DNA from: Apoderus coryli
Lineage: Eukaryota > Arthropoda > Insecta > Coleoptera > Attelabidae
Direction: 5' to 3'
DNA: 64,000 bases
Assembly: GCA_911728435.2 (NCBI GenBank)
Contig: OU452210.1
Location: forward strand, 2,418,001 to 2,482,000
Shown here piece by piece: positions 1-14,260 of the stretch. A model generated the notes under the pieces. That model worked only from the letters and a program-made list of their open reading frames with translations. It made no database searches and was not told where the DNA came from. The translations under genes were made by a program, and so were the position numbers. The number at the start of each line of letters is the position of its first letter. Position 1 is the first letter of the stretch.

Positions 1-2040
1 AAGTAGCCACTTTCCTACATGAGCTACTCGGTGATCTTGTTTCGCTGCAATTAGGTAATAATTATTAACAGTAAACTAAAGCATAAAAATTGTCACCAAA
101 ATTAACAAAGTTATGTATAACAACAATGTTGTCTCTTAGAAGACAGGCAATTTCAAATTAGCTATTATAGCTTAAATATGCTTATGTATAAACTTTATAA
201 TCACACGTATCTCTGACTCGCTATAACTAATTCAAAATATACCATATGGAATACACATACTTCACGGGAATACAACTGATTTTGAAAAATGTCTGTTTAT
301 CCGTCTCTCTGATTTCTAAAAAAAGGCTTAAAGAATTTTAACAAATTTTTATACGCCGACATCGACATGCCAACGACCTTATTAAATTTTGTGACATTAT
401 ATGGAGCCTAGAGGGATGGTACAAAAAAATAATCAAAAGGATCAAGAATATGGAATATGCCATTAATTTTAGAGAAAATTTATGCCATAGTTTTTTTGGA
501 TCGTTTGGGAGGTTTTTTTTTTCAAATTTATTGTGCATTTCTGCATAGTGTAAACGAGAAGAGAGTGAACTAGGTCATAAATATCTCCAATGTACCTTAT
601 TATTTCTTAAACCTATATTGTATGTAAAATATTATGGCGATTTGCATTAATACTTTTTAGAGCAGCGTGTGTATCAAAATATACTCTGCAGTTGGTCAAC
701 TGCCTTAGACAGATCAGGAATTTTTATACGACGGAACTGGAAGTGCATCCTCCGAGAAGAGATCAACTATCTTGTACTAAATTAATTTACAGAATTAGTT
801 AATTATTTATACGTTTTTAGTCTTTTACATTTATTTCATTTCTATTCCTGATATATTTTTCAAAGAAACAAAAGATGACCCCAAAAAGCCCAAATTAAAG
901 TTATTATCAAAATGGGATACCAAAAAGGGATAAAATAAAAACAGGATTAAATAATATTATTGGCATCCATGAGAAATGTTAAAACCTATAATATTAAAAT
1001 AATTTTTTATTCATTAGGTACTGTTTTACAAATGTATAAGTACAACTTGTGGAAGAAACGCAGGAAAATTACAATAACCACAAATAATCTTTAGAACACT
1101 CATCAGCTTGGTTGTATCTATTATAAAAATTCTTTGCACATCTTTATTGTGATAATTTACCAAAGAGCGAATTTGTTTTTATCAACCCTCATTAAATTTT
1201 TTCTTAGGTCACTGTTAACTTCTCGACCCTTGCCTAGTCATATTAATTACGGTCCAAAACTCTCTCACAGTGGAATTACAAGGCTCATGTCGCTATATTT
1301 TCCTCTACCACCATTTTCAAAGGACCATCCAAAAACTAAATACATACAACAAAATAGGCAATTTTTTACTTCTTTATAAAAATATGTTGGTTATGTAATT
1401 ATTTTTAAATATATTTTGTTGCATACAAGTTTATATGAATTACTTGACTAAGTAGTTATTTTAGCATAAAAATCGGATTTAACGGAAAGTATGAGCATGT
1501 AAAAATTGTTAAAACTCTGAAACACACGTTAACTTTATTATATAAAGAGGTTATTATTTGCAGCATTCATTCAATCCCCTGGGAGAGGAAGATATTATAC
1601 TTATTTAAAATCCTAAAGAAAAAGTGGCACAGCATTTTAAAACTTGTTTTTCTTTCCATCGATCGGTATATATTATAGGGGAGGTCAAAATAATCATCAG
1701 AACAGTCCAAAATTATTTTTTTTAATACTCTGGTTACTTCCCTTCAAACAAGGTGCTCTTCATTTGTTTCGACATAATTTTCCGGTTTCGAAAAAATGAT
1801 TTTTTGTATAATAAGTTTAATCATAACATAATAAGGTTAGGAGAAACAAAAATTAGATTAGAAAAAATGCTTAAAACTAAATCTTTTTGACAATTACTTA
1901 CTTGCACAAATGGTAAACATGTGAGAGGTTTGATTTGATTTGCGAAATGGGCTCTATTCAATTCCTTATACGGCGAATGTTTAATAGCTTGCAGCTCCCA
2001 TGATATATATGACTACTTTTTAAAATTTAAAGGCATAAGA
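1..2040. other. AT-rich non-coding stretch
   Basis: No open frame here has convincing codon structure, splice sites or similarity to a family I know. The sequence is AT-rich with homopolymer runs and reads like intron or intergenic DNA. I see no clear element boundaries. Confidence 0.6.
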
Positions 2041-2044
2041 TAAT

Positions 2045-2329
2045 ATTGACAAGAGGATACACAGAAGCAAAGCGGTAATGCAACTAAAGAGCAAGTTGGT
2101 GCTCCATTTTCCACAACCCTAGATCCAGATCAATAGGCGAGAAAAGCGATAAAGATTTCCACACCATCATCACAACAACCCACCACAAATCTTGAACAAG
2201 CAAGACTCTATACGAACTGAGCCAAAAACAATTCTGCAGACAGGACAAGTGAAGGAAAAAGTAAACACCGTAACAAATCTCTTTTTTTCCCAATTGAAAG
2301 AAATGCGTCGCGAATATCTCAGTGTTTGA
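2045..2329 (+). other. exon-like or relic coding patch, unidentified
   Basis: This patch is richer in G+C than its surroundings. An open plus-strand frame runs from 2153 to a TGA at 2327-2329 (58 codons, no ATG at its start, His/Asn/Pro-rich at first, then Lys/Glu/Gln-rich). A second plus frame just upstream is also open but ends in TAG near 2134. Two adjacent frames, each open for a short way, fit a decayed exon, but chance is possible. I recognise no family and see no strong acceptor or donor at the edges. Confidence 0.2.
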
Positions 2330-2330
2330 T

Positions 2331-3170
2331 GAGTAGACCAGCGATTTTATTTCACTTTACATGAGACTTGTTTTGATTATATACCATAACGTAGAATAAT
2401 ATTTTACAAGCCCTTTCAGTTCGACTTTAAACGCCACCTCTGCTGTGCTGTTGTTTGAGCTTTATGTTTCTACTAAAATTCGTGGGTGTAATTTAAATTG
2501 ACAGCTCTCTTTATTCAACAACCAAAATTAATCAATGTCACCTAATTGACCATAAATTTTTAAGGCAGATTTTGGCAAATATATACGTTAATAAAATTTA
2601 AAATTCTCGCATAATTGGTGAATACTTAATCCTAAAAATATACGCTCTTTTAAGAAAAAAAAATGTTACTTTTGCAAAATGGAACACATAATTTAAATTA
2701 CAGCAGAATTACCACGGTTGAAAATTTAAATTAATTAAAGGAGATAAGTTCGTATTCCTTGGTTTTCCAAAGCGCACAACGAACTAGCGGTCATTTATTT
2801 TGTGTAGTTTTTTAAAACAGTTTGTTTTTAAGATAATGAACTGTTGACTTTGCAGTTTATAAGGATTTAGTACAGAACAAGAGAATATAATATTTTCACA
2901 TGTCTGTTTTTTGCTAAACACAATCTGTATTTTCTTCGTATTACTTTGGTATTTGTTTAGTATATGTACCTAGTGAGATAAGCAAATGTTGCAAGCAAGA
3001 TGTTGATGGGAATTAATATTGACTTCATCACTCATACATTTTGAAGTCTGCTAATTGTTCGTTGTAAGTTAAGTGTTTAAAATGATGATGCTAGGTATAT
3101 GGAATAGACTTAATTTTTAAAAAAGCGTAAAAACTAAATTTGCCTATTTTAAATTTAAGTAAGTTTACTT
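2331..3170. other. non-coding stretch
   Basis: AT-rich sequence with no supported gene, RNA or element boundary. Confidence 0.55.
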
Positions 3171-3178
3171 TTTACTTT

Positions 3179-3450
3179 CCCGCTCAGGGTAAGTATTGTG
3201 AATGCGCTAAAAAAAAATTGAAGTCACTCGATTAAGACCAGTTCCAGATGGAAGTCTGTCTGTGTGTCTGTTCTTCCAAGATAGCGCCCAAACGCTTTAA
3301 CCAATTGAACTACATTTTGGTATATGAGTTTGGGGCAGTCCTGGGATGAACCCATTAGTTTTTGGTTGAAATCGCTTAAGCCCTGTGATAGGGGTGGACA
3401 GAACCGCTAACTTTTCAAATAGCAGTAGGGGTCGAGTGATACATCATTTT
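3179..3450 (+). repeat. dispersed repeat, copy A (uninterrupted)
   Basis: The stretch beginning with GGGTAAGTATTGTGAATGCG and running through the block ending GGTATATGAGTTTGGGGC is matched by the two flanks of the element at 30,154-33,000 (left 30,131-30,153, right 33,001-33,196). Copy A is uninterrupted, so it shows the arrangement before that insertion. The match fades after about 3,360. The tail around 3,395-3,450 (GGGGTCGAGTGA) resembles 13,900-13,920. It has no coding capacity and is probably a non-autonomous element or an old repeat of unknown class. Confidence 0.7.
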
Positions 3451-3593
3451 AAAACATACATTAATAGGTCACTTTTGATATTTGCCCCCATAATTCCCGA
3501 GAAAATCGCGTTTATAATTTCAGCAGTTAGGTAGTTGGAATCTAGATTCTTATAAGAATATAATATGAAGTAAGTGTAGTAGTAGTAGTAGTA

Positions 3594-3664
3594 CTTTAAC
3601 CCATTGATAGAGCGTTCGCATCGCATGCGGAAGGTTATGGGTCCGAATCCGAGCTCTGGTAATA
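3594..3664 (+). repeat. tRNA-like sequence, probable SINE head relic
   Basis: A tRNA-like order is visible: a D-arm-like block (TTGATAGAGCG), a five-base anticodon stem with loop ATCGCAT (anticodon would be CGC, alanine) and a degenerate B box (GGGTCCGAATCC). The acceptor stem does not pair and the T stem has mismatches, so this is not a working tRNA gene. It follows a short GTA repeat. The likeliest reading is the head of an old tRNA-derived SINE. Confidence 0.45.
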
Positions 3665-3669
3665 CTTTC

Positions 3670-6600
3670 TTTTTAATTTTTGAATAAAGTAGGTAGTTAT
3701 ATAGTTTGTCACGTTAGTTTATTGGAAATAATGAAAATAATACAATTATAATAAAAATATTATTAAAATTCTGATTCGTTACGTAGGTCATTTATTATTT
3801 TTTATTATATTATATCATATCGGGAAAGTTTTGGGGCGACACATCCGATTTTTTTATTAATATAATGATTCTTATAAAATATTTTGGGACCAATAAGTTT
3901 GGACAAATTATTTAAAATTATACAGTTAGTGTAAGTAAATACATACGAATCAAAATGCCTCTCAAAATCTACACAAACTTTGCCTTCACAGTTACTGTGT
4001 AATGAACACAGTTTATTAGCATTGTCAGCTTTACCACAAAATAAGCGAGAAATGCCCAACAGATAGTTGTTTAATGGCAAATACTGATTGATAGGGTTGT
4101 TGATTTGTCTAATAGCTGGATAGTAGTTTTAACTTACCAGATTCCCAAAATCTACAAACACGCCATAATTCAAGTAGCAATTCAAAATATAAACATATAA
4201 AGTAAAAAAAAAACATCAAAATGCAGACTATGATTACTTGATTATGATAAAACAAAAAACAAAACGTATAACAATATTGGAGAGGTTGAATATAAATGTT
4301 CAATGTCATTTATCTTGAAAACGGCTTCTTTTAGCCTTATGAAAGAAGTGAACATTTTTTATGTACAAAAGTCTCAAATTTATATTATTCTTTTAAAAAA
4401 AGTAAAAAAAGCGCACAAAAAAAAAGGTGGGACAAAATTTGTTCTGACCCCCCATCCTAACCCACCCCTGACAATTTCCTAACCATGTTATATCATATTT
4501 TTTAATAATCCTACAAAGTTACGTAAGTGTGCCAAATTTCATTTTGATATCGAGACGAGTTTCGGAAATATTACTAAAAATCCATCGTCAGGAATTTACA
4601 AATAACACCCCGTATCTGAAAAACGAACCATTTTTCGATATATGTTCATATTAAAAAAACATCTTATTTTTGCCTGTAGAATTTCCCCTTAAATTATTTT
4701 AAGCTAATTTCGGGACACCCATAGGAACTTTTTATAAACTTCATTACAAGATATATCTAATATATTTAAATATAAATAATAATTTCTCCCATACATTATT
4801 AGCTATATGTATTACTCCTGCTAAAAAATCTATGTTCTTATGTATAGAGGGTAAATCACGACTATAACAGGGCCTTCTTTTGATTTTGGTCAACTTATTA
4901 CTAAAACAATAAGAATTACTATCGGAGAACAATTTAAAGTATTTTTGAATTCAGCAGCTTTGTTTTTTTTTTTTCTGAAAAATAAGATGTTTTAAATAAA
5001 TATAAACCCCAAACTAACTGGCATTTTACTTTAAAAAAACATATAACCTAACCTACCTGTTGTTTCTATTTATAATGCATTTTCATTTATGTATATAGGA
5101 GTATACTAAGATGCTCACATAATTAATTCATTCCTTCTCTTGTCTCATTCAAAATTTCAAGCAGAAGAAACATAAAGCAGAAAATACTACAGAATAATAT
5201 CACATTTAAAGCGAGAAAATGAAATGGTGAGCAATTATATTAACACAACAAAATCCTACCGTAATAAATATTCAGGGAACTTCAACTTATACTCCCAGGA
5301 TTTCAAAAACCAACGGAAATTTCTACTTGATCGTGCCCCAAATTCACTCCAAAATTAAAAACTGAGACATTTTTGAAAGCATATAAAATATTATGCTTGT
5401 GAATTATTTAAAAAGTCGTTTATACCACAGAGCATCTAACACAAGTTTTATTTCTGCACAGTACCATCCTAATTTCAGCACAAACTTTTCATATAGAGGT
5501 AGTACAGTTGTGAAATATCAAATAAGAGACAATGCATTGAACCACTTAATTAAATTACTGATGGAAATGTTAAATATTTTAAATTATTTTATCAATTTTT
5601 AGTTTCCCTCTACTCTAGAATATTATTTATCTTATTATTATATATTATATATATATATTATATATTATTATTCCTAATAAACAAATAAAAGCAACATTTT
5701 TTAAATAGACTATGCTGGTGATATCTTCTACTCAGACCAAAAATATTTTATATATTTCAGGAAATTGTTAAACGTTATGAACACAAAATCAAATCAAAGA
5801 AATTTAATTTATTAATACATGTTGGAAGAAGAATAAAAATATAAAATATGTTTATTATTTTCATTGACTCATTTAATATACGTGCAAATTAAAATAATAG
5901 TGTAGAAAATTAAATACTCTTTTGGTAGTGGTAAGCAGATCCAGGAAATTAGAGTTTCCAATCAAAAAAATAACAACACATTAAATATTTATATTGACAT
6001 TGACTCAGATTGGGCCAATAATTAAAATAAAGAAAACAAATGCAACGACACGAGTGTCTAGCCACCAACTAGACTACTTCCCACCAAACCAATTAAAAAA
6101 ATTAAAAACTAAATAAATTTATCAGCAGCGGACAGCGGACATATGAAATTTGATTTTCAAACAATATCATATGAAACCTGTTATTCAAAATATTTATTAG
6201 TAATATAATAACAGAAATGAAGATTTGAATGATGATGAACAATTTAATAACATCTATCATTATCATATATTTTAGTATCAAATAATTATTTTATTGTCCC
6301 AATAATAGAGGCGTTATATTTTATCGCTTTTGTTTGTCAATTATTTCAGTTCACCTATTCAAACCCTATCAGTGGGGTACTAACAAAATTTAGGCAATTG
6401 CAAACGCTATTATTACAGAAAAATTTAAAAACAATTTTATTATGTTAATTTTATCTGTGAATACGAAAAAATATAGTTTTCTTTGACTAAGGGTTTATTC
6501 TTATTAATAAAGTTTCGGAAAATCAACTCTGACTTATATCTTGATATAAAATTTTATCTTAAAAATCTTCAATGTCAAATTATAGCCATATATCATATAC

Positions 6601-8160
6601 GTTCGGAATAGTAATATACAGCAAATTAGAAAAAAATACAACGAATATTTTTTCTATAACATTGTTCTGCTTTTACGGAATTATGTGCAACTATACACAT
6701 TCTTAGCTTAATCTACTGCTATGACGTAATTTTTATATAAATAAATTGCATAATAAAATGCAACAAGATGCATGCAATCAAATGTTCCATAATATATAAT
6801 AAGATATTGGTGTTATTTAAATTCTCAAATAAGCCAAAAAAGTAGATGAATTACGAGTATTATTTTTAATTAGACATATTTCTAACGATGCAACCCCATA
6901 TGAAGGCGGTCTTCAATTTCAATGCTTCCTCCAAATTTTTGCATGTTCGTTTATGAATTAACACATAAACGTACATTCAACAAACACGCCAGCAACAACA
7001 ATCTTGTTTAGTGACCGAAACGCTGCGTGTGTATTCAAAATTGTTACATTTTTAACTACAAACGACGTCGACGTTGTTGTTTGCACATTACAACTCCAGC
7101 TTAATCGCTGCGTGGGGAAAGGAATTGTTAAACATTGTTTTTGTTCAACGAGCAAATTAAAAATATGGGAAAAAATATTAGACTGACCATAAAATTATTT
7201 TTTTTCGGGTTATCATTTATGATATGACTCAAATTCTATAGATATCATTTCTGAGTATTTTTTGTAAACGTTGTTTTTTGTTGCACACAATTCATATTGA
7301 CTATTTTTGTAATTACTTGCTTGCTCACTATTAAACACCATTTTTTTTTAATTTCCCTTTGGATGCGCATTCGGTGAAATATTTCAACTATAGAATTCGT
7401 ATTAGTTTTCAATGGTATCATGAACGGCTAAAATCAGTTTTTTTTTCACTATATTACGTGGTATCCGGAACAAAGTTATATTGGAAACAAAAGTATTTGA
7501 CTGAAAATTTTCATAATACTTATTATTAAATGTTCAAAACAAAACTAGAATTAATATAACTTTTTTTTAAAATTACGCATCCTGTATATATTAAGTCTGA
7601 CCTACATACATCTAAATAATAGAATTTATTGATAAAAATCTTTTCATTTTGTTTTTATATTAGACACTATATTATGTAACAAATAGTGGGATACACTTAT
7701 CTTACCCGAAATTGTTTTTAAGAAAACGATTTCCTAAAAATTTCCTTTCACATTGATTCTATTTTTCACAAACCTTGTAAATGTACAAAAACAAACAATG
7801 CAAATAAGGTACATTCGAGCATATGAAGGACGTTAGTTAATATTCGTTGTTAGTATTTTGTTTGCACTTAAGTTAATTTGTTTATCATCTAACATATATA
7901 TTGTCCTTGAAGTAATTTAAATTAATCAAATTTTATAGTTTGCATTATAAAACTTAATTTAGAAAGAAATATTATTATTAATATAACATTATAATATATA
8001 TTTGTGCAAAATACGAGTTTTATAAATTTTCGAACAAAATGTGTTGTAAAACATTATAGCCACTTATAATTTTATTACAACAAAAAATAATTTTAATATA
8101 AAAAAATACCGGTTATTTTTGTTTACTTTATATACTTTTTGGAAAGAAATAATTCAAAGA
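3670..8160. other. long AT-rich non-coding stretch
   Basis: No supported gene. About 4,430-4,640 contains phrases typical of insect MITE ends (for example ACACCCCGTATCTGA, also seen in the foldback at 54.7 kb), so an old MITE fragment is likely there. A TA-rich tract lies at 5,638-5,670. The rest could be the intron downstream of the first exon at 8,168-8,385. Confidence 0.5.
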
Positions 8161-8167
8161 ACATTAC

Positions 8168-8385
8168 CGAAAATATCCAGTCGTTGATAGACTTCTGACG
8201 CTTGAGTGTCTAATCCCAAACCAAAAAGAATTACGATGAAAAACAAGAAAAATGGCATAATGAAACGACACAAGCACTGCACATGACAAAAGACCGTTCG
8301 CGCGACTGCTAACCACTTTAGTTCGCCAAAATTTCAGGCAACGGGACTGAAAACTCGGGTTGCGTCTGCACACGATACTGAAAGC
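8168..8385 (-). CDS. probable first exon of a secreted-protein gene (signal peptide), partial
   Basis: On the minus strand an ATG at 8258-8256 opens 30 codons plus one base up to a GT at 8167 (G|GTAATG, an acceptable but not strong donor). The product starts MPFFLFFIVILFGLG, a hydrophobic core typical of a secretory signal peptide, followed by a likely cleavage region (DTQA/S) and a short mature start, SEVYQRLDIF. The region is GC-richer than its flanks. Upstream on the minus strand there is a TATA-like motif (TATATAT, about 8,450-8,457) and TCAGT initiator-like motifs near 8,375. Read through the donor, the frame ends four codons later. The remaining exons would lie at lower coordinates or outside the window; I could not find them. 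The family is not recognised. Signal peptide and start are seen; the gene model is inference. Confidence 0.4.
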
Positions 8386-8389
8386 GCTC

Positions 8390-11300
8390 GGTATGGCATA
8401 TACGTGCGATTAACAGTGAAGCTTATATTCTTCATTGGAGAGAATCGGGATATATACCATAATCATCCGCTACTACTACCCTTTCCAAGCGTCATTTTTG
8501 GTGTTAATTTTTATACACACCAAACCAACTTAATCTCATTTTTTTTCTTTTTTCAAATAACAAACACCACTTCAAATGTTCTTTGTCATGGTGCTTGGTG
8601 CTTTTGTTAAGCAGTCGTATATTTGTTTTACAACAGCTATATTTAAAATACATGGATTACAATTTGTACTGACGTGTACGGCTGCTGAATAATAAGAAAC
8701 ATACTGCGTTCTTAATCCAGGAGTTTGTGGTATATATTTAGAATATTTTTTAAGAATGATAAAATCAAATATGGTTGTCGTGGTTGTATTATTCCAATTT
8801 GCACTGACATATATAATAATAATAATAAAATAATCCTAACAAATAATAAACCGTATCGAATTTATTTAAAAAGCATGGTCAAGGCATTATTAATTCCCTG
8901 ATAAAAACTACTATCGATTACAGAATGGACAGATGTCAAGTTGATAATTAACATTTGAGAAAGTTCTCTTACTTTGATAAGTATATATGTGTCGAATAGG
9001 TATTTAACATATTTCTTCTTTCTTTTCGTCGGATGGATCAAGACAAATGTTGTGCTTCCTAAATCCCTAAACTTTAATTAATTCAGTATTTTATAGTCAT
9101 TTATGAAATGGAAGTGAAAATCAGGGACTCAATACACACATAGTCTTATATAATTAGCCTATGAATTTTTGCCTGTAACAATAACAATATTGCTAAAAAA
9201 TGTACATACGTGATTCACAATGATGAAAAATGTGGAGTATCAAAGAAATATTGATAATATTAACAATAAATAGGAGTTCTTCAGTACAGTATCTTAAGAT
9301 TTCTAAGAATTGTAAGTACCTACTACTTACGTATTTAAGGAAAAAAAACGTTAACCAACTATGTTTTTTTATCCTCAATAAATGTTGTCTCCCCTCTGAG
9401 CTACGTCTATGTTGAATAATTTTGGCTGGACTTATATGCTAATAATAAACATACCAAATTTTTAGTAGTAGACTATATTAACCAATGTTTAATATATATG
9501 TAAGTATTAGTGAACAAATTTTACAAATTCTCAGTACACATTACAAAATTAACACTACAGATACATCGAAAACCTTGTTGAGCAGTCTAAAAAATGTAAT
9601 GTCGATCATCGAAGTGCAACTGTGTAGAGTATGGCTCGGAAACGCCACAATATGTTTGCGTGACTGAAGTACGCCAGAGCGTACCGAGGTGTGCGAGTGG
9701 AGGACCAGAAAGATAGAAAAAAAATTACATCTGCCATAACGCTACATGAAGATGTATTGTTCTAGCGCAAATAAAAATTAAATATAGTTCTCTCAATAGA
9801 ATAACAATTTTATAAAAAAAATTAAAAACTCACAACTTCGGAGACTATACTTGTAAGTAGACTGTTTTACTAATTTGGATACCTAAAAACATGTAGGTAG
9901 ATATTTTGTCAACAATATCTACCAAAAAATGTATGTGCATATTTTTGACAACTGTCGATTTAAATAAAAGTGTTGTTAATATTTTACATTTAATGTAGAT
10001 TTAAAGGGCTACCGCTCCAGTAATTACCAGATTTCTGGTACTTTAAATTTTACTTTTAATTAAGTGACTTATTTTTAACAAAAAACACCAAAAAAATTAA
10101 TTTCTCTTATTAAAAATAAGTCACAAATATATTTATTCCATAAAAAACTGAAATGCTGAAATTTAATTTTCCACGAATAACCATATTGATTTAATTTACT
10201 TAACACTAGTTATAAAGATACCAGCTCGCCGCCGCAATGCATTAATTTTCTGAATATTCCGACATTCCCGATTACATTTCAACAAGCCATTATACTGCTG
10301 ATAGCTGTAAAAATGATTGTCTCATTTATTTGAAATCAAATAATATCAGAAATTCTTGCTGCAACTCGACTTTTGGCCTTAGAACTATAAACTAACCAAC
10401 ATTAAAGTTGATACATACAAAGAGAGAGAGAGAACAGTCAAGAGAGTATAGAAATCCTTCTAATCAAAGTACTTTATACAAGCTATATAGTATGCGTTAC
10501 ATGATGCATTCCACACATGTATTATTTAAATCTCGCTGAGAAATACGTTGGAAAGGATTGTTAAGTGTCTTGAGAAGCAGTAGCGTGCGGTGAAGTCATA
10601 TAACTAAAAGCTGTTCTAAAATGTGAATATACAAAGCCGCAGGCGAACACCAAATGATAAAGACGTGCCCAGATTTGTTTGCGAAGGAGCTCGCGTGTGT
10701 TTAAATACTCATCAACGTGCAACAGAGATCTTAAATCAAATGAAATTATAAACGAAATTTCCCATTCAAAGCACTCATCTTCTGTTTACAATACACTAAA
10801 ACAACAGGCCACGAACGTCACATTATCTTAAAAATACAGTAATTACTTACATTATATCATTCAGAAGGTGTTAAGTGAATAATTTAGCCTATAACTGGAG
10901 AATTTTTGCATCAAACAGCTTGCACTGCATATTACCACTTTGGTATACTCACAAATAAAACATAATAGGGAACATGTATCATTCACGAAATATTTTTAAT
11001 AATTCAATTAAATATGTTTTACTGAATTCGATTTACGGGATAAAGAAAACTTGACCGAGCAAATATTATGTAACTGAATGTGAGCAGTGGTTTTACAAAG
11101 ATATTGAACAATATCATCGTAGTTTTTTGCCAGACCATAACGTAATTGCGCCGTATGAATTCAGTGAAGATGAATGAAGGAAAATACTGAAGTTCTATAG
11201 CATTAGTTTCGCATTTTATAGATTGCCGACTTTGTTAGATTACAGAATAATTTTTTTTATTTATGTGTGATTTTTTTTTAATTTAGTAGTAAAGAAAATA

Positions 11301-13720
11301 TTCCCTATACTTATATCACACTGTGAATAATTGTTCCTAATTTACTTATAAAAGTCGTCAAAATGTTCTGAATTCGATATTTCCAAAAGTAGTTTAAAAA
11401 ATACATTTCCACAAATAGCAGCTTTATTCAAAGTTGATGATATAGGGACACTATATGTCATCTTGAAGCATTTCTCTTTGTCTTTAGTATCAGATTATTG
11501 TTTTTCCCGAATATTTATATATTATTCAGAATACGCGAATAGTCTTAATCTTAATAATTTATTAATTTTTTTCTTTTCAACTAAAACCAAAAAAGTTAAA
11601 ATCTATATGCCCATATATTTCAATTGAATAGAACGATTCTCTCCATGATTTGGCATCATCCATTAGCAAATCATGAATTGTTTTATGTTAAATTGTTTCA
11701 AGTGTGGTTTTTAAATGTATATTGTAATTTTAGCTCAAGATGTTCCAAATCCTGGCACGAAATCTGTGTCAAGTGAAATATAGATTTCAATCTTGGTCAT
11801 AACTGAAGAGGAAAAATAAAAACTGAAAAATAATATTCATATTGGCCTGTTCTAAAACATTTTGTGTGTACCCATTTCAAATAGCTAACACACTATTTTT
11901 CTAAAAACAAACTAACTTAATAAATAGATATAAAAAACTACCCGAATTTTTATTACATAGTCAACGTTGTCTCTCAGTAAATTATTTTATTAATTTATGA
12001 TCAATTCGTATATATTATGAACTTTTCTTGCAGAACTAACATTTAACGTTTATTTCTAAAGTGCATTATACTCAAAAATCTTATAGGAATATAGTCCGCT
12101 TGTTTATATTGGTAATATAAACAACTATAAGAAAATTAAATGATGTCTTTGTTTCCTTGTTTTAACAGAAATGTATAAGTGTGTCATTAACGGTTAAAAA
12201 CATCATTTCTTCAAAATGTTTATATCATAATACTGAAAGATGTTCAGTCAGTATATGTTTACAAAATTTTATGATCGAATTTTATGTTTAACAAGGGCAT
12301 CCAACTATTTAAATACTCACAAAAAGCATCATATTTAAACAAATGGGTATACGAAGATTTCTTGTTGAACTAGATTAATTTAGTATGCCATATAGTGTTA
12401 ACTAAATGCACTAAATATTTGAAACACTATTTAGTAGATACAACGTCAACTATATTAGATTATGTGTTAAATGCAACCCTGTACACGTAGTGAACATAGC
12501 GTTACTATTCATATTAGATTGTCATACAAGGTAGTCAGAATGCAACTTAGTTTTATAGTAATTTTACCCACGCTGGGTTGTCTCTGTTATGCTGCTATGC
12601 TCAGCATGGACTGTCAGCTTAATGAAATATTTAAATAGCAAGCAGTAAGTGGTTTCTATGCTCCTCAATCCAGAACTAAGCTATTTACTAACTATATTTT
12701 GTTGTAGTCTCTGCAATTTCCAGATATCATTCGCACCCTGTTCCTTTGTCAAAATTAGTGGATAAGCAAAACCTTAATCAATAATGCCGTATCACGAGTG
12801 CTGTAGATAAAACTTTTTCATAATAATACATGTTCTTTTCGATTTTTGTGACATTCATAAGTCAAATGCTGTGACCTGAGGGTTAATTTTCATGTCGCAG
12901 ACTAATATTTCAAAAGTGGCACATCTTTATTACAAAAAGTATCGAGTTGATTGAACCTCTAAATAAAATAAAATTCTCCTAAGTCATCTACTCACATTTA
13001 CTTTTGCTTATATAAGTTGAGATGTTCGTCATCATTGATGTCTTCATCATTATCATTATCCGCATTCTGTAAGTGGAATAGTGAAACGATTTAATCTAAA
13101 AATTTCACTAAAATCTGAGTTATCCTTTACGCATGAGGTCCTTTACAATGAACATTAACTGGTAACTGCTGAAGATGTCAACCACTCGTGTTAGCGAAAC
13201 ATGACCATGACCTAATATACTACAGTTATTTAGTAGAGGTCCTTGAAATCGTTACACAATTTTTCTACATAAATATGCTTTAGATTTATGTAGAAATTAA
13301 GAAAATGAATTTACATTTTTTCAATATGAGATCAATCTGTCCCTGCTATCGAAAATGTTGTGAATTTAGAGAACAAGGCAAAACAACTACTACAAGTTCT
13401 CTAAATAAATACTAAAATCAAAATTTTATTTAGCTTTTTCGCATCAAATTAACTGAATATAATGAAATAAAAAGCCGAATAAGAATTTTTGTGTATAGAG
13501 TGAATGAAAAGGTTATTGAATTATAATGTAGATCAAGATGGTCACGTTTAAACACAATAAATTATTGTATAGTTATTATGAAACTAATCGCACTAGTAAG
13601 AAATTAGCAGTAGTAACTTTATTTTCATTCTCCATATTCAAAAACAAAAAACTGTACTAAAACTTCTTATTTAGAACTTATTTTTCGATTAGGAACTGTT
13701 TATCATTTAAAATAGTAGGT
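8390..13720. other. long AT-rich non-coding stretch with repeat scraps
   Basis: No supported gene. Simple repeats are present (AAT near 8,815; GA near 10,420). At 10,570-10,590 the phrase AGTAGCGTGCGGTGAAGT resembles hAT-like element ends (CAGTGGCG type), without a visible partner end. Otherwise it reads as intergenic or intron DNA. Confidence 0.5.
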
Positions 13721-13728
13721 TATATTGT

Positions 13729-14260
13729 ATACAGCGTGTCCCAAGTAAAATTGCACCCCCAATAATCTTTAAAACAGTCAGATTGTTCAAAAATGCTGAA
13801 ATGCGTCAATTTTAATCTTAATTTTCATAATATTTTTAAAATTATGCCTTCATCTCTCTTCCGCCCAGAACTACCCCTTCAAAAATTTTAAATTGCAATA
13901 GGGTTCGAGTGACATAATATCATCTTGAAGCTGCTTTAATTTTCTATGCAACCATGCTTTCTTAAACCTCAAACAATTTGTTTTGAAACCACGAAATTAT
14001 TTTATTTATTTATTTCTACGAAAAATGTGTTTCAATAATGAAAATTTTACCCCTTTCATTCAAATTTTTTTGTAGATAAGAACCTTATTGCAGATAGGAT
14101 ACTGTCAAAAGAACTTCTATACAATTTCAACGAATAATCCGAATTGACAATGGAAAAATTTCATTGAGCATAAAATAATTTCGTGTTTTCAAAACATAGA
14201 TATTGAGGTTTAAAAAAGCATGGTAGCATAGAAAATGAAAGCAGCTTTATATATGGGTCT
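13729..14260. mobile_element. degenerate foldback MITE
   Basis: Two inverted arms, 13,928-14,005 and 14,170-14,248, pair over about 78 bases with a few mismatches (shared words include CTATGCAACCATGC versus GCATGGTAGCATAG). The left edge carries a tACAGCGTGTCCC end at 13,729. The matching right terminus is not visible, so the copy is probably truncated. It has no coding capacity. Confidence 0.65.

Noticed and set aside
3594..3664. Functional tRNA-Ala gene
   Set aside because: Acceptor stem does not pair and T stem has mismatches.
6958..7186. Overlapping 60-65 codon frames on both strands in a slightly GC-richer patch
   Set aside because: No splice sites, family match or repeat; treated as chance.
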